Assembly: GCA_051884615.1 (NCBI GenBank)
Contig: JBJEVT010000018.1
Span: 110,863 to 174,862 of the forward strand
Direction of reading: 5' to 3'
DNA length: 64,000 bases
Source of the DNA: UBA1724 sp051884615
GTDB lineage: Bacteria > Verrucomicrobiota > Lentisphaeria > Oligosphaerales > Oligosphaeraceae
Shown: in pieces, positions 8,859-16,966 of the stretch
How the letters are laid out: every line of letters begins with the position of its first letter
Numbering within the stretch: the stretch's first letter is position 1
Made by a program: the position numbers and the translations under genes
Notes under the pieces: model-generated
The model's input: only the letters and a program-made list of their open reading frames with translations
Database searches by the model: none
What the model was told of the DNA's origin: nothing

Positions 8859-8980
8859 ATGCCTTGTTGTTCCCGATTCCCCACGGAGAGAGAAAGCTCC
8901 TGCCGGAGCCCCCTCTCTCCATGGCGCCCCGGGACCAACTTTCCCGGGCGGGATGCCCCGCCCGGGAACGCCCCCCTGAC
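8859..8980 (+). repeat. Two-hairpin module, copy A
   Basis: After a TTGTTCCCG lead, hairpin 1 pairs GGAGAGA (8885-8891) with TCTCTCC (8914-8920) and GCTCC (8896-8900) with GGAGC (8905-8909) across an internal loop. Hairpin 2 is a perfect 12-bp stem, TTCCCGGGCGGG (8941-8952) with CCCGCCCGGGAA (8957-8968), followed by CGCCCCCC. The same two hairpins occur at 19700-19806, 35495-35600 and, inverted, 26790-26880. Confidence 0.75.
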
Positions 8981-9012
8981 TATCTATTGGAAGTAACTCC
9001 TGGATTTCCAAC

Positions 9013-9065
9013 CCATCTAGGGCATCTAGCCCATCTAGAGCATCTAGGGCATCTAGTTTTCTAGA
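9013..9065. repeat. CTAG array
   Basis: Six CTAG tetranucleotides in 50 bases, mostly in 9-base units of the form NNCATCTAG (GGCATCTAG, CCCATCTAG, AGCATCTAG). It closes the composite repeat downstream of nusG, between nusG and the convergent glycosidase gene. Confidence 0.8.
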
Positions 9066-9133
9066 TCCCCCCCGGCACGGCGGGTCCGGCAAGCCGGGTT
9101 CACAGAGGCCAGAGAGAGGGGGGATTTCCAGAT

Positions 9134-11125
9134 TTAGCCCTGTTCGGGGGTTGGTTCTGTCTCGAAGAGGAGCAGGGCGTAGCCTTCCACCTGGGGGACG
9201 GTGACCTTGCAGTATCCCTGTTCCTCCTGGAAGGGGAGTTCCTGGATTTTGCCGGCTGCCAGGCATCGCACCCGGGTCACGGGGATGTTGTCCAGCCGCA
9301 GGGCGATTTCTCCGTTGAGGACCACGGGGCGGTCGTCCACCTCGATGGTGCCCAGTCGCTTTTCGGGGCAATAGGTCATGAGATGGACCATTCGCAGGTT
9401 TTCCTTGCTTTGGAGGAAGGCCCGGGCGAAGCTGGGGAGATGGCGGGTGTATAGCTGGGGGGCGGGATCCAGTTCTTTCAGGAGATTTTCCAGGAGGAGC
9501 CTGGTGTCCCGCATGGCCACCTTGGCGTAGCTTTGGAAGAGATTGGCCGCCAAGTAGAGGATGCCGCCCTTCCGGAGGAGGAGGGGGATGTCGGTCTTTT
9601 CCGCGGGGGGGGTGTAGTAGTTTACCCGGACGCCGTCCCATCCCTTGTGGCAGACGGGCCGGACGCAGAAGAGGAGGGGGGTGGCTCCCTCCGTGGCGGC
9701 CACCTGGAAGCCGTCTCCGAACCACTGGAGGGGCATTTCCGGAAGTCCCTGGCAGAAGGGGCCTTCCGGCTGGAAGTAGAGAGGCAGGAAGGGGGAGGGG
9801 CCCTGATAGAGCGCCGGCCACTCCTTCCTCATGGCGAAGGCCTTGCCTTCCGGATCCAGACCCGACTGCCCAGTGGCCAGAATCCGTCCTCCCCTGGCCA
9901 GATGGGCCTCCACCCGCCGGAGAATCTCCGGGGTGAAGGAAACCTGGTCCGGGAAAATCAGCAGCCTGTAGGACTCCCAGGAAACCGCCTCGGTGACGAT
10001 GTCAAATTGCACCTTCAGCTCCGTCAGCATCCGGGTGGCTCCCTTCAGGGGGGCGTCGGAAGGATAGTTGCACAAGGGGGTGCGCCGGGGGAAGACCACG
10101 GCCACCTCCGGACGGTTCTCCGCTCCCAGGGTCCAGGGATCGTACCACTGCAGCTCCCGGTAGAGGCTCTGGACCAGCCGGAACACCGGAAGGGGCCAGC
10201 GTCCGTCCGGGGGGAGATGGTCCGCCACATTGGGACGGAGGCCGTTGGCGACGCCGTAATAGAGGTCGTATTCCAGGCTTTCCCGGGTGCGGAGGCTCCC
10301 GAACTGTCCCCAGTCGATGAAACGCCCCGTCATGTTCAGAATCGGCTTTCCGCTCTTCCGCGCCAGGGGGCGCATGTAGTGGGCCATCAGGGGCAGCTGC
10401 TCGTAGCCGTTGCCCCAGGGGGCGGTAGGCAGACATTCCGCCTCCAGGTGGGTGTCGTAGTCCTCCATCTCCTCGAAGGGGCGGCCGTTGAAGAAGAAGC
10501 GCAGCCCGGGCTTCAGGGGAGCCAGCTGGTCGTGGAGCATCCGCGCCAGGGCGTGGCCGGAGGCGTGGTTGAACCGCAGCACGGCCTCCTTGTCCCCGGG
10601 ATCCACACCCTGGGCCTCCATCTTCTTCCGGCAGACGGGGCACACGCAGTCGGAGGCCGCCAGGCAGTCGAAGAAAAAGCCGTCCACATCGTACCAGGCC
10701 AGCACCTCCTTGGCCATGGCCAGAACGTATTCCCCGTAGCCGGAGTTGTAGCAGGCGCGGCGATAGTAGAGATCCTCCTGGGTGTATTTTCCCGGGGTGG
10801 CGCTGATCTCCTGCCACTCCGGATGCTCCCGCAGCACCTGGTCGCTGTAGTGGATGTTGAAATACGCGGAGAGGGCGATTCCCTGCTTGTGGCAGGCCCT
10901 GGCCAGGGAGCCGAAGACATCCTGCGTCAGGGCGGGATGGGGCTTGCCCACCTTGGTGGGATAGTAGGCGTTCCCCTGGTTGCAGCAGGCGTGCAACGTC
11001 AGATAGTCCACCCCGCACTGGGAAATCTGACGCACAAACTCCTCACCATCAAAGTGCTTCCCCACCTCCGGGGTGGTGATCATGGTGTGAAAGTCAAAAA
11101 ACAGAGAGTAGCGGATGGAGTCCAT
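9134..11125 (-). CDS. Putative glycoside hydrolase (GHL6-like TIM barrel with trimerisation-type domain)
   Basis: A 663-residue cytosolic protein without signal peptide. The first 330 residues look like a clan-A-type (beta/alpha)8 barrel of the hypothetical glycosyl hydrolase 6/alpha-L-fucosidase-like kind: RYSLFFDFHTMI at the start, VDYLTLHACC, GIALSAYFNIHYSD, WYDVDGFFFDCL and a CPVC pair at about 170. The middle segment (about 350-500) resembles the beta-galactosidase trimerisation/glutaminase-like fold (YRLLIFPDQVSFTPEI, GGRILATGQSG). The substrate cannot be told. It is a single gene, convergent with nusG and divergent from potA. Sugar-specific activity is an inference from fold only. Confidence 0.65.
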   Translation of the reverse strand: MDSIRYSLFFDFHTMITTPEVGKHFDGEEFVRQISQCGVDYLTLHACCNQGNAYYPTKVGKPHPALTQDVFGSLARACHKQGIALSAYFNIHYSDQVLREHPEWQEISATPGKYTQEDLYYRRACYNSGYGEYVLAMAKEVLAWYDVDGFFFDCLAASDCVCPVCRKKMEAQGVDPGDKEAVLRFNHASGHALARMLHDQLAPLKPGLRFFFNGRPFEEMEDYDTHLEAECLPTAPWGNGYEQLPLMAHYMRPLARKSGKPILNMTGRFIDWGQFGSLRTRESLEYDLYYGVANGLRPNVADHLPPDGRWPLPVFRLVQSLYRELQWYDPWTLGAENRPEVAVVFPRRTPLCNYPSDAPLKGATRMLTELKVQFDIVTEAVSWESYRLLIFPDQVSFTPEILRRVEAHLARGGRILATGQSGLDPEGKAFAMRKEWPALYQGPSPFLPLYFQPEGPFCQGLPEMPLQWFGDGFQVAATEGATPLLFCVRPVCHKGWDGVRVNYYTPPAEKTDIPLLLRKGGILYLAANLFQSYAKVAMRDTRLLLENLLKELDPAPQLYTRHLPSFARAFLQSKENLRMVHLMTYCPEKRLGTIEVDDRPVVLNGEIALRLDNIPVTRVRCLAAGKIQELPFQEEQGYCKVTVPQVEGYALLLFETEPTPEQG

Positions 11126-11383
11126 AGGGGAAATGTCGTTGGGCGGGAGAGGGAAAAAGAGGAGGGCACGGGAGAAAATCCCCGTTCGCTAATCCGTATA
11201 TGCGGAAAGTATAGGCACTTTTTTCGAGAAATCAAGGGTCCCGGGGAAAATTTGGCGTGGGGCGCGGGGGGCAATTCCGGAAATTTTCCCTCCTCCATTT
11301 CGTAGGATTCCAATATATTATTCCCCTGCCCGTCACCGCTTCTCGGGGGTGGTGCGACAGGGGCAAGAGAGCCACTCTCAGCG

Positions 11384-12628
11384 ATGCTGACGCAACTTAA
11401 GGAAACGGTTGAGTTGGAAGAATTTTTGAAGTTCGACCGTGTGACCAAGTCATACGGTTCCCTGAAAGCGGTTGACGACGTCACCCTGACCATACGCAGG
11501 GGGGAGATCTTCTCCATCCTGGGGCCCAGTGGATGCGGGAAGACCACCCTTCTGCGGATGCTGGCCGGCTTTGACACGCCGGATTCCGGCCGCATTCTTC
11601 TGGACGGGGAGGACATCACGGACCAGCTTCCCAACGTGCGGAAGGTGAACACCGTCTTTCAGAACTACGCCCTCTTCCCCCACATGACGGTGCGGGAGAA
11701 CATTGCCTTTGGTCTGAAGCTGAAGCATCTTCCCCGGAAGGTGATCGACCAGGAGGTGGACAAGATGCTGGCCATGATCCAGATGGAGGGGTGCGCCGAC
11801 AAGAAGCCCAACCAGATTTCCGGGGGGCAGAAGCAGCGCACGGCCATCGCCCGCGCCCTGATCATGAAGCCCCGGGTGCTCCTGCTGGACGAGCCGCTGG
11901 CGGCCCTGGATTTGAAGCTGCGCCAGCGCATGAGCCTGGAGCTCTCCCTGATCCACGACGAGGTGGGCATCACCTTCATGTATGTCACCCATGACCAGAA
12001 CGAGGCCATGAGCATCTCCGACCACATCGCCGTCATGCACGACGGACGGGTGGAGCAGGTGGGCACCCCCGCGGAAATCTACGAGGCCCCCCGCACCAGC
12101 TTCGTGGCCGCCTTCATCGGCGACACCAATTTCTTCGACGGACGCATCTCCGAGGTGGTGGACTCCGAATACTGCTGGCTGGACGTGCCCGAGCTGCCCC
12201 CGCTCCTGTGCTTCAACGACAAGAAGAAGGCCAAGGGCGACCTGGTGCACGTCTCCATCCGCCCGGAGAAATTCACCATCTCCGTGGACCGGCCCCAGAC
12301 CGGCCCCAAGCAGAACGTCCTGCCCGCCACGGTGGAGGACATCGTCTACCAGGGAGACCACACCCGCTACTGGGTGAGCATCGCCCCGGACTGGCGGGTG
12401 GCCGTCACCCGCCAGCACAACCGCTTCATGCTGGACGAACGCCCCATCACCTGGGGAGACAAGGTCTTCATCTCCTGGCAATCCGACGACGGATTCATGC
12501 TGGAGCGCTACAGCGAGAAGGACGAGGATCTGCTGCAGATGCCGCCCCAGCTTCCCGGCGACGAGCCTGTCCAGGAGTCCGCGCCTCCTCCCGCGAAGGA
12601 GGAGACGACGGAGGAGGAGCGGAAATGA
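11384..12628 (+). CDS. potA: Spermidine/putrescine-type ABC transporter, ATP-binding protein
   Basis: ATPase of a polyamine-type importer. Walker A GPSGCGKTT (47-55), Q loop VFQNYALFPHMTVRENIAFGL, signature ISGGQKQR (145-152), Walker B LLLDEPLAALD (167-177) and the switch His in YVTHDQNEAMSISD are all present. A TOBE-type C-terminal domain follows (about 250-390), then an acidic tail. 414 residues is slightly long for PotA. The stop overlaps the potB start (ATGA). Other organic-solute (Fe or 2-aminoethylphosphonate) importers use similar ATPases, so the substrate is inferred from the permeases. Confidence 0.88.
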   Translation: MLTQLKETVELEEFLKFDRVTKSYGSLKAVDDVTLTIRRGEIFSILGPSGCGKTTLLRMLAGFDTPDSGRILLDGEDITDQLPNVRKVNTVFQNYALFPHMTVRENIAFGLKLKHLPRKVIDQEVDKMLAMIQMEGCADKKPNQISGGQKQRTAIARALIMKPRVLLLDEPLAALDLKLRQRMSLELSLIHDEVGITFMYVTHDQNEAMSISDHIAVMHDGRVEQVGTPAEIYEAPRTSFVAAFIGDTNFFDGRISEVVDSEYCWLDVPELPPLLCFNDKKKAKGDLVHVSIRPEKFTISVDRPQTGPKQNVLPATVEDIVYQGDHTRYWVSIAPDWRVAVTRQHNRFMLDERPITWGDKVFISWQSDDGFMLERYSEKDEDLLQMPPQLPGDEPVQESAPPPAKEETTEEERK

Positions 12629-13509
12629 AGGCCCCGGAAATGCGCCGCCGCGCCCTGGGGGAGTATGCGGTCACCGCGCCCTCCCTCCTGTGGATGACGG
12701 TCTTCTTCCTCCTGCCCACCCTCATCATCTTCGCCATCTCCTTCCGGAGCCGCGGGGAGTTCGGGGGCATCGGGGACCAGTGGACCCTGGAGACCTTGAA
12801 GGCCCTCCGCTATCCCAACTACCCCTCCATCATCTGGAGGACCATCTGGATGAGCGTGGCCTGCACCGCCCTCACCCTGGCCATCGCCGTCCCCGTGGCC
12901 TACTACATCGCCCGGGTCTCCACCAAGGTGCGGGACACGGTGCTGCTTCTGACCATCATCCCCTTCTGGACCAACTTCCTCATCCGCATCTTCGCCTGGA
13001 AGTCCGTCCTCCATCCCGACGGCCTCCTGAAGCACTTCCTGGTCTTCTGCCATCTTCTGCCGCCGGACGCGGTGCTTCTCTACCGGCCGGAGGCGGTGCT
13101 CCTGGTGATGGTCTACACCGAGCTGCCCTTCGCCATCCTGCCCCTCTACGCCGCCGCGGAGAAATTCGACTTCTCCCTGTTCGAGGCGGCCATGGATCTG
13201 GGGGCGAGCCGCCTCCACGCCTTCTTCCGGGTCTTCGTGCCGGGCATCGCCGACGGACTGCTCTCCGCCTGCCTCATGGTCCTGATCCCCTGCATCGGCT
13301 CCTATGTCATCCCGGACATGGTGGGCGACAAGGATTCCATGATGATCGGCAACGTCATCGTCAAGATGACCCTGGAACACCGGAATCTTCCCGCCGCCGC
13401 CGCCCTCTCCTCCGTGATGACGGCGGTCATGTTCCTGCCGCTCCTCTATTTCCTCAAGGGAAAGAAACAGCCGGATGGCTCGGCCAAGCCGGCCAGGGAG
13501 GTGGTCTGA
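12625..13509 (+). CDS. potB: Spermidine/putrescine ABC transporter permease PotB
   Basis: Inner-membrane permease of 294 residues with about six transmembrane helices. The EAA-type coupling motif is FEAAMDLGASRLHAFFRVFVPGI (about 190-210), and YVIPDMVGDKDSMMIGNVI near residue 230 is typical of PotB. The ATG at 12625 overlaps the potA stop by four bases, which favours this start over upstream in-frame codons inside potA. One base separates its stop from the potC start. Confidence 0.9.
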   Translation: MKAPEMRRRALGEYAVTAPSLLWMTVFFLLPTLIIFAISFRSRGEFGGIGDQWTLETLKALRYPNYPSIIWRTIWMSVACTALTLAIAVPVAYYIARVSTKVRDTVLLLTIIPFWTNFLIRIFAWKSVLHPDGLLKHFLVFCHLLPPDAVLLYRPEAVLLVMVYTELPFAILPLYAAAEKFDFSLFEAAMDLGASRLHAFFRVFVPGIADGLLSACLMVLIPCIGSYVIPDMVGDKDSMMIGNVIVKMTLEHRNLPAAAALSSVMTAVMFLPLLYFLKGKKQPDGSAKPAREVV

Positions 13510-13510
13510 G

Positions 13511-14305
13511 ATGAGCATGCGCCGAAGCCATTTCCCCGCCATCCTCACCTGGACGGTGATCCTCTTCTTCTACGTCCCCATCCTGCTCCTGGTGGTGAAC
13601 TCCTTCAACGCCAACCGGCAGGGCACCGTCTGGATGGGATTCACCTTCCGCTGGTACAACGAGCTGTTCTCCGCCAAGGGGAGGGACATCTGGCGGGCCC
13701 TCTCCAACACCCTGATCGTGGCCACAATCTCCACCCTGATTTCCACCTTCCTGGGAACCTGCGCCGCCTTCGCCCTTCATAAGTACAAGAGCCGCCTCCA
13801 AAACTTCCACTACTGCCTCATCTACACGCCCCTGGTGGTGCCGGAGATCCTCATCGGCATCAGCCTCCTGATCTTCTTCATCGCCCTGAAGGTGCAGCTG
13901 GGGCTGGCCACCATCGTCCTGGCCCACGCCACCTTCTGCACCAGCTATGTGGCCATGGCGGTCCTCTCCCGCCTCCAGGATTTCGACATGACCATCCTGG
14001 AGGCGGCCCGGGACCTGGGGGCGAGCCGCTGGGTCACCACCTGGAAGGTCCTGGTGCCCATCATCCTCCCCGGCATCTTCGCCGGGGCCCTCCTGGCCTT
14101 CACCCTCTCCATCGACGACTTCGTCATCACCTTCTTCGTCAACGGGCCGGGCACCACGACCCTGCCCATCCAGATCCAGGGCATGATCAAACGGGGCGCC
14201 ATGACCATGATCAATGCCCTCTCCACTCTTCTTCTCGCCATCACCTTCCTGGTGATTCTGGGTTGCCAGCTCATCATGAAGCGCAGCCAGCGCAACGCCG
14301 GCTAA
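13511..14305 (+). CDS. potC: Spermidine/putrescine ABC transporter permease PotC
   Basis: Second permease, 264 residues, about six transmembrane helices. Family marks are YVPILLLVVNSFNANRQGTVWMGFT near the start, the coupling motif LEAARDLGASRWVTTWKVLVPIILPGI (about 173-199) and FTLSIDDFVITFFVNGPGTTTLPIQI (about 207-230), which is diagnostic of PotC. The start at 13511 lies one base after the potB stop. The expected periplasmic binding protein potD does not follow. Confidence 0.93.
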   Translation: MSMRRSHFPAILTWTVILFFYVPILLLVVNSFNANRQGTVWMGFTFRWYNELFSAKGRDIWRALSNTLIVATISTLISTFLGTCAAFALHKYKSRLQNFHYCLIYTPLVVPEILIGISLLIFFIALKVQLGLATIVLAHATFCTSYVAMAVLSRLQDFDMTILEAARDLGASRWVTTWKVLVPIILPGIFAGALLAFTLSIDDFVITFFVNGPGTTTLPIQIQGMIKRGAMTMINALSTLLLAITFLVILGCQLIMKRSQRNAG

Positions 14306-14336
14306 AGGGACCGCATACCTCGGGAGACGCCAAACC

Positions 14337-15059
14337 ATGCCAACGCTGAAAGAGTTCAATGCCCGCCATCGCCGGGAAAGCCTCTCTCTCTTTGAAGACG
14401 AAAGCCGTAGCAACTGCACGGTGGAGGAGGCAAAGGCATACGAGAAAAGCCTCAGCCAGAGCCGCCGCCGCCGCGCCCTGCTGGTGGCCATTCCCCTGGT
14501 GGTGATTCTGGGGGGAGGCGGCATCTTCTGGCATTGCCACAGCCAGGCGGCGGCACGGGAGGCGGCACGTCAGGAGGAGGAGCAGGCGAAGCGCCAGGCC
14601 CGCCAGGAGATTGTGGAGGGGCTGCCCTCGGCCAGGATGGAGATCCGGATCCAGGGCGTCTCGGGGGACAGCACCCCGGGCCAGGTCACCTTCGTGGCGC
14701 AGCAGGCCCTGTGGCAGAAGCCCAGCGAGGTGCGGGTGGTGAAGATTTACAGCGGCATGCACGAACCCATTCCCTTCTCCATGAGCGTCAACGGGGAGAC
14801 CTCTCTCCCGGTGGTGAACGAGGAGGGCCGGGAGCTGGAGCTGAATCTGGCGGACAACCGGGTGGACCCCGATCTGCTGGCGGCCGCCGTCTGCCAGGCG
14901 TGGAACCGCCTCTATCCCGAGGCCCAGCACCCCATGGAGATCAAGATTCCCCAGACGGAGGAAAGCCCGGCCCAGAAGTCGGAGAAGCAACGCCTGGAAC
15001 GCTTCCAGAAAATCCCCCAGCTGGATGATCCCCGGATGGTGAACCCCTCCGACCACTAG
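14337..15059 (+). CDS. Single-pass membrane protein of unknown function
   Basis: A 240-residue protein with an unstructured basic N-terminus (about 1-45), one transmembrane helix (about 47-65, LLVAIPLVVILGGGGIFWHC), a short charged coiled-coil-like stretch (AAAREAARQEEEQAKRQARQ) and a C-terminal domain of about 130 residues rich in beta-type segments (ARMEIRIQGVSGDSTPGQVT). Not a solute-binding protein. It lies 31 bases after potC in the same direction, so it may be cotranscribed, in the place where potD would be expected. No family is recognised. Confidence 0.8.
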   Translation: MPTLKEFNARHRRESLSLFEDESRSNCTVEEAKAYEKSLSQSRRRRALLVAIPLVVILGGGGIFWHCHSQAAAREAARQEEEQAKRQARQEIVEGLPSARMEIRIQGVSGDSTPGQVTFVAQQALWQKPSEVRVVKIYSGMHEPIPFSMSVNGETSLPVVNEEGRELELNLADNRVDPDLLAAAVCQAWNRLYPEAQHPMEIKIPQTEESPAQKSEKQRLERFQKIPQLDDPRMVNPSDH

Positions 15060-15129
15060 TCCTCCCCCGCCCCGCGGGGCGGCGGCGAGCCCCCCTCTCT
15101 TCCACCCGATTCCAACGTCAGCCCATCCT

Positions 15130-16077
15130 ATGCGCGCCTACACCCATCATCAGATCGCCTCCATCCTGGAAACCGCCGCCCCCATGCTCATGCTGGACAT
15201 GGCGGAGCTGGACGAAAACGGGGGTGCCGCCCTGGGATGCAAGGCGGTCTCCATCAGCGAGGGCGTCTTCCAGGGGCATTTCCCCGGCCAGCCCATCCTT
15301 CCCGGCGTGCTCCAGGTCTCGGCCATGGTCCAGCTCTCCCGCCTCCTCTTCCAGGAATCCATTCCCGGCATCGGGGGCACCCAGATCGTCCTGCGCCAGA
15401 TCCGCCGCCTGAAGTTCCGCAAGCCGGTCTTCCCCGGCATGACGATGAAGGTGGAGGCTTGTCTCCAGGAACGCCGGGTGGACGGGGAGGCCGAATTCCA
15501 GGTGAGCTGCTCCACGGAGGCAGGACTGGCCTCCGCGGGCACCCTCCTCCTGGCGCGGGTGAATACCTCCGACTACGACCATCCCCGCCACATCGCCGCC
15601 CGCCCGGAAAGCCCCTTCCGCGAGGCCATGGCGGAGGGAACCGTCACGGACGCCCTCGGACTCATGGAAATCCTCCCCCATCGCCCCCCCTTCCTCCTGC
15701 TGGACAAGGCGGTGAACCTGGGACAGCCCGACCCTGCCCGCATCTACGGCTGCAAGAACCTCAGCTCCTGCGACATGATGATGGCGGGCAACACCACCGG
15801 AGTCTATCCCTTCCCCCTCATGCTGGAGGCCGCCGCCCAGCTGGGGTGCGCCCATATCCTCTCCCAGCCGGAAAACAAGGGAAAACTGGGCATCTTCCTG
15901 GGCATCGACGAGGCGAACTTCTACCAGCACGCCAAATTCGGCGACTCCCTGGTCATCGCCGGACACTGCGACCTGGGAGGACGGGCAGGCATGGCCGAGG
16001 GAGAACTCTGGGTGGACGACCAGAAGATCGCTTCCTGCGCCATGAAGTTCATTCTGGTGGACTCCCTGCGGGGCTGA
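15130..16077 (+). CDS. Fused double hotdog (FabZ/FabA-like) dehydratase-type protein
   Basis: Two FabZ-like hotdog domains in one 315-residue chain. The N-half (about 1-145) has EGVFQGHFPGQPILPGVL with the catalytic-type His at 50, but the Glu expected 14 residues later (in the HFPG...VEAMAQ motif) is Ser64. The C-half (about 170-315) has the entry motif ILPHRPPFLLLDKA and LMLEAAAQLG with Glu233, but no His where HFPG should be (GNTTGVYPFPL). In FabZ dimers the site is made of His from one subunit and Glu from the other, so one complete composite site could remain. Its role in fatty-acid or other acyl metabolism is inferred. No fab genes are adjacent. Confidence 0.82.
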   Translation: MRAYTHHQIASILETAAPMLMLDMAELDENGGAALGCKAVSISEGVFQGHFPGQPILPGVLQVSAMVQLSRLLFQESIPGIGGTQIVLRQIRRLKFRKPVFPGMTMKVEACLQERRVDGEAEFQVSCSTEAGLASAGTLLLARVNTSDYDHPRHIAARPESPFREAMAEGTVTDALGLMEILPHRPPFLLLDKAVNLGQPDPARIYGCKNLSSCDMMMAGNTTGVYPFPLMLEAAAQLGCAHILSQPENKGKLGIFLGIDEANFYQHAKFGDSLVIAGHCDLGGRAGMAEGELWVDDQKIASCAMKFILVDSLRG

Positions 16078-16123
16078 TATACATAACTTCTTCTGTTGCA
16101 AGTATTTAGATAGACTACGCCCC

Positions 16124-16966
16124 ATGACCGCCGTGCCGCAAAACCCAGGAGTGCAGGACTCCCCTCCGCGCCAGGACGGGGCGGGGGAGGAGAAGGTGGC
16201 TGGCGCCTGGCGCCGCTTTCGCCATCTCCCGGAATGTGGCACCCTTCTGCTGGGCGTGGTGGTGGCGCTGGCCGCCCTTGTCTGGATGGGGGTCTCCCTG
16301 GGCACCCGCTCTCCCCTGGGCCGCATCCTGCCCCGGGTGCTGACTTCCCATCTGGTCCTGGGCGCCCCCATGGGGGCGGTGGAGGGCGCCAAGCACGCCT
16401 CCTCCCTGCCCCTGTGGCAGAACGTCCTCTTCAACGGCATGGTGACCACCGCCCTGATCTGCCTCTTCAACACCCTTTTCGGCCTCTCCGTTCGCCGGGT
16501 CTTCCGGCTGCCTCTGCTCCAGGAGACCTTCCAGGGATTGCAGGTGGACGCCCGCCGTCAGCGGCGGGTCTGGGCCAGATTCGGTCTGCTGGGGGTCTTC
16601 GCCTTTGTCTTCATCCCGTTGCCGCTCACCGGTCCCATCGTGGGCTCCCTGCTTGCCCGGCTGGTGGGGCTGCGCTACTGGGGCGCCGTGGGCACCGTGG
16701 TCAGCGCCAGTCTGACCTCCATCCTGGCCTGGGGATATGCGGCGGACAAGGTGCAGAAATATTTGGGCAGCCGGGTGCTCCAGGTCTTTCTCTGGGGGCT
16801 CATCCTGGTGACCGTGGGCCTGGCCGCGGCGGCGAAGGTCCGGAATTTCCTCCAGGCTTCCTCCCGACGGAAGGAGGCGCCGCCGGGGGAGGGGGAATGG
16901 AAGGAGTGGGAAAAGACGGAGGACGCGCCGGAGGAGGAGGGCCATGAGGACAAGACCCGCCCCTAG
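16124..16966 (+). CDS. Small multidrug export family-like membrane protein
   Basis: A 280-residue integral membrane protein with four or five hydrophobic segments (about 38-58, 105-125, 155-200, 215-245). The stretch FAFVFIPLPLTGPIVGSLLARLVGL (about 165-188) resembles the helix pair of the COG2426/small multi-drug export (DedA/SNARE-associated-like) family. The C-terminus is a long charged tail (about 250-280). The 3' end overlaps the next gene by 23 bases. The export function is a family name only; no substrate is known. Confidence 0.6.
   Translation: MTAVPQNPGVQDSPPRQDGAGEEKVAGAWRRFRHLPECGTLLLGVVVALAALVWMGVSLGTRSPLGRILPRVLTSHLVLGAPMGAVEGAKHASSLPLWQNVLFNGMVTTALICLFNTLFGLSVRRVFRLPLLQETFQGLQVDARRQRRVWARFGLLGVFAFVFIPLPLTGPIVGSLLARLVGLRYWGAVGTVVSASLTSILAWGYAADKVQKYLGSRVLQVFLWGLILVTVGLAAAAKVRNFLQASSRRKEAPPGEGEWKEWEKTEDAPEEEGHEDKTRP

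Noticed and set aside
8496..8996. Several open frames across the CACAGAG repeats, with repeated protein strings.
   Set aside because: They come from a repeat unit of 63 bp, divisible by three. No start site, signal or family supports them.
9013..9065. CTAG arrays considered as CRISPR repeats.
   Set aside because: Units are 8-11 bases with no spacers and no cas genes; too short for CRISPR.
12208..12624. An upstream extension of potB inside potA.
   Set aside because: The ATG at 12625, coupled by ATGA to potA, gives a normal PotB start; the extension is Pro/Arg-rich out-of-frame potA sequence.
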